64,000 bases of DNA from Papio anubis (lineage: Eukaryota; Chordata; Mammalia; Primates; Cercopithecidae). Shown one piece after another: positions 56,625 through 64,000 of the stretch. The notes beneath the pieces were generated by a model. The model searched no databases. It was not told where the DNA came from and saw only the letters and a program-made list of their open reading frames with translations. The stretch is taken from NCBI RefSeq assembly GCF_008728515.1, contig NC_044977.1:2069501-2133500 (forward strand). Direction: 5' to 3'. Numbering within the stretch: the stretch's first letter is position 1; each line of letters starts with the position of its first letter. The position numbers were made by a program, and so were the translations under genes.

Positions 56625-59600
56625 AAACTTTGTAGTTTGACACCAAGTTCTTTCTATTCTGGTTAGATATTTCTGGATTCATATTCTACTTAAACTTTGG
56701 AGCTTTTCTTTAGATTCTAAATTTGGAACTACCAGCAGTTCCTTCTGAGAGAACAGGTACAACCAGGTTCATCATTTTCTTTAATAGTATTTTTTCCCTC
56801 TGCCTCAATGGTTGCAGCTTCAAAAGGAGCTGTACTAGTCTCATCTCTGTACTTTGGCCTGGCAAAGAATATATTGACAATTGGAGTGAAGACTTCTTTT
56901 GTAGCTATCTTTCTTGGAATTTCTCACCCTAATCTGGGGAATTTATTACAAAAACTGAGCATTTGAAGTTCTCTGAGAATAGTGTTAAAATCTAGCATAT
57001 TTAAACAGAAACAATTTTTTACAGGAGTTTTGTTTCCTTTCAGTTCATACTGAACATTTTGTTTTAAAAAATACCAGTTTTTTAATTTTCAAAGAAATTA
57101 TTGTTTGAATTTAATTCTACTTGTTTTCTTTTCTTTCAATATACATTTACTTTCTCCATAGGATATTTCAAACAATGTATCACAAATACTGAAATATTTG
57201 GATGATTTTATAGTCAGCCTTAAAATTGATAGATAAAAGAAAAAATAGAAATTAGTATTTTATGACAACAAAGATATTCTGAATTCTATCAGGAGTACTG
57301 CAGCAACCTTGATAAGCCTGCATAAATGATTTGTTCTTGAAAATTCACTAAATAGCAGTGGAAAAGTTTAATGTGGAATCTAACCACAGCTAATTATACA
57401 TATTAGCTATGTTGAGTAGTTTGCTAGCCCAGATAACCTTTAAACTTTGGCTGTAATGGTAATTTACCTAATGGAAAGGCTTAATAGAAATATTATAACA
57501 AATGTACCTCCTTAGGTTTACTGAGATTGAATTGGGAAGTTAGAAGACATGAATGTGCTGTGCACACATACTGACAGAAAACCATGTTATTTTAATGATT
57601 CATAATTTCTAATTAGCCATGATTATTCTGAGTGGTTGTGGATATACATTTTAATTGTATCACATACTGTAATTTCCAATTTCCGCAGAGACACTGATGA
57701 AGTGAAAGTCGTATTGCAAAGTCATCATTTAAATATTTGAGAAATGGAATGCTTTAAGAGGGATAAATTTCCACAGCTTAATTATAATTTTTATTGATCT
57801 CAGAAGTCAATTTTGCCCTGGTAATGCAGATGGCTGTCTTTCTTCTCTTCCCTAGCTCAACATCATTCTGGGAATTTGAAAATGTGTTGCTTTTCTCTCA
57901 GTGGATGGATAGAATGCAGTGCTTCTGTCATGCATTCAGCATTTAGAAGACAAAAGAGTTTTAGAGGAGCTGAAATAGGGCAAGTGGAGCAAGTAAGAAA
58001 ATATCTTTTTTATAGTTTGATAGTATAGTTTGGGTTGAAATTGAATGCTGAAGTTTCATTGAAAGCCATACCTTCATATTCGTATTATACAAGATTATTT
58101 CATAGAGCCACCTGAAGAATACTTAATCAAATTCAGCTTGTTTGTAGGATTTAAATTTGAAAAGAGTTACTAGTTCTGCAAAGAAAAGACAATTGCTTGA
58201 GTGAGACATGTCTCCCAACAGCTTGTACTGTGAGAAGAGGAAATAAAGCAGGTTATTAAATGTGTATCTCCATTATGATTAGAATTATGTGAAACTACTT
58301 GATGGTCTCCTCTAGATGTAAGGACATTTTGTGCACTTTGTAGATCTTGTAATATATGGCACATATGAGCTGAAACAGGTCTATTTAAGACAGTCCTCTT
58401 GAAAGGGTAAACATCTCTTTTCATTTGAGGCCCAGAAACTCAATATAATAATTAATATCCACTAAGCCAACACAAGGAACAGTTTCTTAACTTGGGATTT
58501 TATGAAATCAAGCAGGGGATTGGTTATGAACAAATACACCTGCATTTGGGTTGATAAATAGGTATAATTTACAATAAGGTTAACCAAAGCAAAAACTGCT
58601 TATCTAAAGGGTAGATGATATTCAGTGGAGTTTGGGGTGATGTTTCACGTCCTCTTCACCAAGGAAATGATGATAATACTTGCCAAGATATGACCAAGAG
58701 AATAATCTCTGCCTTAGATTTTTTGGATTTGGATTTCTTTTTTTGCATTGTTTGATTTGATTTACACCTCTTATGTTTGTCTTGTGCAATAGCAATATGT
58801 TTAGTTATAGACCTTCCGTATATAGATCCCAGTTACTAATTGCAAAAAAGATTGCTTGAAATTTACTTAAATTACTGTCATAATGCTAAGTAAAATTGTT
58901 ATGAATTCTGAAAAATGCATTAATAGATCAGTTAATAATGCATCCATACATAGATCATGTATATACTATTATACTTACTTCAAATTACCAAAACATTTTC
59001 ATAGCTATTGCAATTAAAAGAAATATAAGTGGAAATGTACTTAGTACAGTGCTGGAAACACACTTCAAATTCTATTATTTTTATTATCATTATATATTCC
59101 CTAATAAGAACTACAAGTAGGGTAAGGCACTGACATTAAAATAGTATATGTGATCCTTACCATCTTGAAATGCATGGTTTAGCAGCAAAATCACACAATT
59201 ACAAAATAAAATAAATACAAATTAATAAGTACTATAATAGTCCAAGTGTAGGTGGCCTTGAAAATACATAACAGGGTCAAGTTACCTAACCTAAAGGCTT
59301 ACTTTCTTCTTGTATGGCTGAAGGTCTTTATGCAAATAGTTTCAGTGCTCAATAAATTCTTTTTAAATGAAAGAATGGCTTAATTTGAGCTTTCTCTGTC
59401 CCATTTCCAGTTTGTTTTCAATGCTTTCTACATTCCCTCTTTGCACATATATTTTACTTTCCAATCTTTTCATGGGTAAAAGCCCCTTTTATTTGGGTGA
59501 GAGTTGAGGGAGCAAGTTATGCTCCTTGCTAACTATTTTTAAAACCTTCTAATTATCTTCTCTACGTGCAGCAACTTAGAGATTTAATTGTTTTGCCATT

Positions 59601-60589
59601 TTGCACCCAATGCTAATTAAGTTAATTTCTTCGATATGTAGTATTTTATTACTTCACATAGATCCTGGGGTAGAGATATAGACAGACACAGAGATAGATT
59701 AGCTTAAAGTTAACGTTCCTGGGAAAAAACCAAAAATGCCTATATTGAGGGTTTATCACTGGAGACATCAGTGATCAATGACCTTTCTACAAAAGAAGAC
59801 AAGGTTATTAAAAAAGAACGGGTCTTCCAATTACAATCACAAGTCAAGGGAACATTTCCCAATTCCTATGAAGTGAAGCCATTTAACTACAGTTCAAGGA
59901 CCTCCAGGATTCCATCACTGGACTTGGAGGGGATAAGGGTGATGTTTGTAAACATTGCAGACAACTTTTGCCCTCTGCGTCCATCTGTGAATCTTTCTGG
60001 AGAGCGGATCCATACTTTTTAATCTATTTCTCAAATGAGGCCATGACTCTAAAGTGGCAAGAATCCCTGGTCTCAACAGTGCGACAAGGCGATTTAAATC
60101 TACAAGAGAGCACCGAATGACCTGAGGTGTAGGACCAGTTGTCTCTTCCGGTTGGAACTAGATGGCTAGTGGTGAGCCCCTGTTCTATTTTCTTTCAAAA
60201 CTCAAAGGAATTCATCACAAGTCACTTTTCAGTATGAGCCAAGCACCAAAAACGTCTCTATTATGACAGTCTCCTTAAAGATTAGCTGGTTGATTTGAAA
60301 CATAAAAAGCCTTCTAGCGGGTGGTTTTCTCAAAAGAAGTTAGTCGGGAAATAACGTGAGGAGATTGGAAGGAAAATCTTAACGACATTCGATGTTTTTC
60401 ACGTTATGTAGCGGGGACAGAGGGGGATATTGCTTCATACCTGGTATGCCATGGCGTATCATGTGACCTGATAACCTGAGGATACCTTGAACTTACAGGA
60501 CACTCAGCCCTACTGGAGTGTCATCTTTATACATAGGTAGCCGGGACGTGCCACGAACTTTGTGTCACCCTGTATAATCTCATGAGTGG
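56625..60589. other. Unique noncoding DNA
   Basis: About 4 kb without transposons I can name or a convincing gene. 59760-60560 is less AT-rich, retains several CpGs and has an 83-codon frame (59771-60022) with no recognised domain. The rest is AT-rich. Confidence 0.5.
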
Positions 60590-60840
60590 CAGCACTTTGT
60601 AGTAATCAAGAGCTCAGACTTGAAGCCAGTTTTCCTGGTCTCAAATACTGGCCCTGTAATTTATTTGTTCTTCCTATTCCGAGCACCTTTCTTAATTATC
60701 TCTGCCTCATTGTAAAATAAGGATAATAGTTATGTTACCTACTGGATGGCATAGTTTTTAGAATTAAATATTATTATGTGTTAAGTACTTAGAAGAGTAT
60801 CAGGCACATAGTAAGCAGTATTATGTTGAAAATAAAATCT
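60590..60840 (-). mobile_element. MIR SINE
   Basis: In reverse orientation: TAATCAAGAGCTCAGACTTG, CCTCATTGTAAAATAAGGAT, AGAGTATCAGGCACATAGTA. The order and spacing fit MIR. Confidence 0.8.
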
Positions 60841-60889
60841 GGTTCTTAAAGTCCGTGTTGCTAGAAAGGTAATATCTACATTCCTAGTG

Positions 60890-61292
60890 ATATGGTTTGG
60901 CTCTGTGTCCCCACCCAAATCTCATGTCCCCACCCAAATCTCATCTCTAATTGTAATCTCCACGAGTCGAGAGAGGGGCCCGTAATCCCCATGTGTCAAG
61001 GGAGGGAGGTGATTGGATCATGGGTGCTGTTTTCCCCATGCTGTTCTCATTAAATTGAGTGAGTTCTCATGAGATCTGATGGTTTTATAAGCATCTGGCA
61101 TTTCCCTTGCTTGCACTTCTCTCTCTTGCCACCTTCTGAAGAAGGTCCTTTCTTCACCTTCACCTTTGCTATGATTTTAAATTTCCTGAGGCTTCCCCAG
61201 TCATGTGGAACTGTGAGTCAATTAAACTCTTTCCTTTATAAATTACCCAGTCTCAGGTAGTATCTTTATACCACTGTAAGAACAGATTAATA
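60890..61292 (+). mobile_element. MST-type LTR with a 19-base tandem duplication
   Basis: It starts TGATATGGTTTGGCTCTGTG and runs through GGAGGTGATTGGATCATGGG, GTGAGTCAATTAAACTCTTT and ATTACCCAGTCTCAGGTAGT to AAGAACAGATTAATA. GTCCCCACCCAAATCTCAT is duplicated in tandem (60907-60925, 60926-60944). Confidence 0.9.
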
Positions 61293-62813
61293 GAGCTAGA
61301 ATTCTTAGTTTTGATTTATGTGATTGACAGATACTGCTTCTCTCCACTGAGTCTTTGAACCTCTCTACTGCCTGCTGCAGCAAAAATTTTGGGCTGAGAT
61401 AAGAAGAATGAAAAGTAGTCCCAGGTGCTAAACCAGATGTGGTCCTGGCCACTAGAGCAATTGTTAATAAAATATGCTTCAGACACCACTGCTTGTTGGG
61501 GTTACGGGCGGGTTTGCTGTAAGGAGTAGGAAAGTGCCAGAAGAAAGAAAGAGCACTCTCAAAAGAAGATGATAGGAATATGGTTTTGGACAACTTATCA
61601 ATGTTAGTGATTTTGCCTGGATTTTGCAGTTCAAGAAATCCTGGATGATTCACACATGCATTGTCCTAAGGGTATCTTGGTGGGAGTGAACAAGGGGGTC
61701 ATGCTACAATCTGAATCTGACTCAAGAGGCAGTTCCTTAACTTCAAAGTGAACACTTTTTCCTAAGCCTTGAGATATACAAATAAATGATACCATGCTTC
61801 ATGCTTTAATCGTAAACCTCTTTATTTAAAAATGAATCACTTCTCAATCTCTTAATCTAATTTGAGCCAAAAGACACTGGGACATTTTTAGTAATAATTT
61901 TAAATTAATCTCTTTAAATGAAAGTTGTGAAAAATTTTTCTGTGTGTTGCCATGCAGTGCTGATCTCCACAGTGAGATGCTGCAGTTGTAATTCCAACTG
62001 GAATCACTCACCGTACTGAAGATTTCTGCTTACTAAAGATTTTAAATTAATGTGCTCCCAGCGGTTAGTAGAGTAATATCGTAAGTTCCACTGAAACTCC
62101 TTCTCAATCAAGTTTATCACTGAAGTAAATTCTCTGGATAAATCAAGTCCCCTAATGATACTATTGATAAAATAGATTGTGCAAAGACTGACTAGGTAAA
62201 AATTATCCTCCTGATTTATTGTGTCTCTGTTCACAGAATAAAGAGATGTATGACGTGATGATTCCCAAATTTGGCCCATCCTGAGAATTATATAGGGAAT
62301 TAGGCTATGGGGTTTTATTTATTTATTTATTTTTAAATAAGTGTTTCAAGTAATTTTAGAGTCAGAAAACGTATCAACATAAAGTAAAAATGGTTAAAAT
62401 TTTCTAGAATATTTTGGGGAACGCAGATGGTTTTGGGGGACTTATAAATATTCTCTTCTGGGCTTTATAATCATTGCTTCTATAAATGAAAAAAATAGAA
62501 TCAGGAAGCATGAATGAAATTAAAAGACTAAAGGATGCAAGCTTTACAAACCAATTCAATTCAACAAAGCTGACACATTTTTACATAATGAAAACAAAAA
62601 CATAATTGAAAAAATTATAGCTTTAATTCAAATCTCAAAACAATAATCATGCACCTTACTTAAAAATCTTAAAATGTTAGCAGAATTTTGTGAAACTGAC
62701 AACATGAGAGAAAAAATTATGTATTTGTTTAGTGAAAACTCACAGGAAGAATGGAGACTAATATAGCTTTAAGTATCGACTAGGATTCCTCCACAACAGT
62801 CAAACAGTTAAAT
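61293..62813. other. Unique noncoding DNA
   Basis: I see no transposon. The 136-codon minus-strand frame (61243-61653) overlaps the LTR end and has no domain, so it is probably chance. A TTTA repeat lies near 62312-62333. Confidence 0.5.
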
Positions 62814-62831
62814 CAGAAACATCAATTTATT
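62814..62831. repeat. Target duplication of Alu (left)
   Basis: CAGAAACATCAATTTATT matches 63127-63144 with one mismatch. Confidence 0.88.
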
Positions 62832-63126
62832 GGCCGAGCACAGTGGCTCATGCATGTAATCCCAGCACTTTGGGAGGCCAAGGCTGGCAGATCACCTGTG
62901 GTCGAGTGTTCGAGACCTCCCTGGCCAACAGGGTGAAACCCCATCTCTACTAAAAATACAAAAATTAGCTGGGCTCGGTGGCACATGCCTGTAATCCCAG
63001 CTACTTGGGAGCCTGAGGCAGAGAATCGCTTGAACCAGGAGGCAGAGGTTGCAGTGAGCCGAGATCACTCCACTTCACTCCAGCCTGGGTGACTGAGCGA
63101 GACTCCGTCTCAAAAACAAAACAAAA
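62832..63126 (+). mobile_element. Full-length Alu (AluS-like)
   Basis: GGCCGAGCACAGTGGCTCAT, TGTAATCCCAGCACTTTGGG, a middle A-rich linker, AATCGCTTGAACCAGGAGGC, and a tail of CAAAACAAAACAAAA type. It is complete from its first base and flanked by an 18-base target duplication. Confidence 0.94.
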
Positions 63127-63144
63127 CAGAAACATCAATGTATT
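63127..63144. repeat. Target duplication of Alu (right)
   Basis: CAGAAACATCAATGTATT. See 62814-62831. Confidence 0.88.
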
Positions 63145-63528
63145 GAAATTAGAAAATGGTAAGGGATGAGGTGAAGAAAATTTATGTTTTTCAAAAAATT
63201 TAGGTTAATAAGATCGATTATGAAAACACATTAACCACCAAAGAGTACAAAGCTTTTTACCTATAATACAAATCAGTGAATCAGAAGTTACTTGTACTTG
63301 GTTCCCAATGTCAAATTCCATCCACAGTACTCTCTACCGTCTAAACATAGTCCCATCGCTCTGAATTCCAATACTAACATCTTAATTGATATTCTTGTTT
63401 TCCCAGATCATTGGCCTATACTTTTCTATAACTCCCATCTCTGAGATTTTTTAACTATTTCACTTTTCTAGGTCTCAAACTGATCTGTAACTTTGTTTTT
63501 TCAATGCCTTATTTTATTAGACAAGTTT

Positions 63529-63530
<2 letters not shown>
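63145..63530. other. Unique noncoding spacer
   Basis: No gene or repeat seen. Confidence 0.45.
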
Positions 63531-63570
<40 letters not shown>

Positions 63571-63644
63571 GAGAGAGAGAGTATCTATATAATCTCTGTC
63601 TTACTCTGTGTGTGTGTATATGTGTGTGTGTATGTACATATATG
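63531..63644. repeat. Compound (CA)n-(GA)n ... (TG)n microsatellite
   Basis: (AC)18 at about 63532-63567, GAGAGAGAGAGA at 63570-63581, then TG-rich tracts at 63607-63632. The CA and TG parts are complementary across a spacer of about 40 bases. This matches the simple-repeat start common in the repeat that follows. Confidence 0.85.
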
Positions 63645-64000
63645 ATTTATTATGAGGAACTGACTCACATGATTATAGAAGCTGAGCAGAGAAGTCCCAT
63701 GATCTTTCTGGAAGCTGGAGATACAGGAAAGCTGATGGTATAAATCCCAATCTGGGAGCAGAAGAATGTGAGATGAGATGTCTTAGCTCAAATAGCAAGG
63801 CAGGAAAAAAGGAGTGAATTTCTTCTTCCTCTGCCTTTTGTTCTATTCAGGTCCTCAACAGATTCAATGATGCCCACTCATAGTGGCTCATACTGGGGAG
63901 GGCTGTCTACTCTACTGAGTCCAGTGATTCAATGCTAATCTCAGCTGGAAACACCTCCCACCAAATGTTTAGTTTAGGCACCTCGTGGTTGACATAAAAT
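63645..64000 (-). mobile_element. LTR-like interspersed repeat, runs off the window
   Basis: ATTATGAGGAACTGACTCAC, AGCAGAGAAGTCCCATGATC, TTTTGTTCTATTCAGGTCCT, then CAATGCTAATCTCAGCTGGA and AACACCTCCCACC. This is a common primate repeat related in layout to 27058-27560. I cannot name its family with certainty. Confidence 0.55.

Noticed and set aside
61243..61653. 136-codon minus-strand open frame
   Set aside because: It overlaps the end of an MST LTR, has no recognisable domain or start context, and I see no conserved motif. Most likely chance.
1..64000. A new prokaryote-like system, CRISPR array, phage or operon
   Set aside because: All regular repeats are microsatellites or two-copy duplications. 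Gene content, Alu and L1 elements show primate nuclear DNA.

Overview
The window is primate nuclear DNA. It is AT-rich and intergenic, with no exon-intron gene, CpG island or functional RNA gene that I can support. Nearly every long open frame is a piece of a dead LINE-1. Alu, L1PA, MIR, CR1/L3, MaLR LTRs (MST/THE1/MLT1), a Tigger/MER2 piece and microsatellites are layered as in catarrhine genomes. The youngest L1 3' ends (1-1175 and 17831-18218) and the CpG-rich AluY (56317-56607) carry variants I associate with Old World monkeys rather than hominoids. That taxonomic point is recalled, not searched.

Layout. 1-1175 is the 3' end of a young L1, followed by an older L1M tail, unique AT-rich DNA, an MLT1 LTR and the 5' half of an older full-length-type L1 (4064 to about 6530). 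6535-13020 holds an L1M tail, an MST LTR, a MIR and mostly unique DNA. 13-18.6 kb has MIR, FLAM, AluJ, CR1/L3, a truncated Alu in a locally duplicated target, MER2, a 5'-truncated L1 with a clean 17-bp target duplication, and an Alu. About 21.3-26.5 kb is a degenerate L1M with an internal ORF2 deletion. 28748-34876 is a near full-length L1PA on the minus strand with dead ORFs. 37-43.7 kb carries MIR, MLT1-type LTRs, a U6 snRNA copy fused to an L1 tail, an L1M piece and Alus. A 100-N gap lies at 43725-43824. From 47 to 64 kb there are scattered Alus, L1M tails, MST LTRs, a MIR and microsatellites in otherwise unique DNA.

The main large-scale structure is an inverted duplication. Bases 1176-4275 match the reverse complement of 43825-46924 with no net length change (left + right coordinate = 48100). 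I found only nine substitutions in 3,100 bases, six of them in the outermost 350 bases. The right copy starts exactly at the N gap, so it may be a real inverted segmental duplication or an assembly artefact. The other notable item is a U6-L1 chimeric retrocopy at 42141-42390 with candidate diverged target duplications.

I found no operon, CRISPR array, phage or new coding system. The interest here lies in retrotransposition by-products, template switching, local tandem duplications and the inverted repeat.
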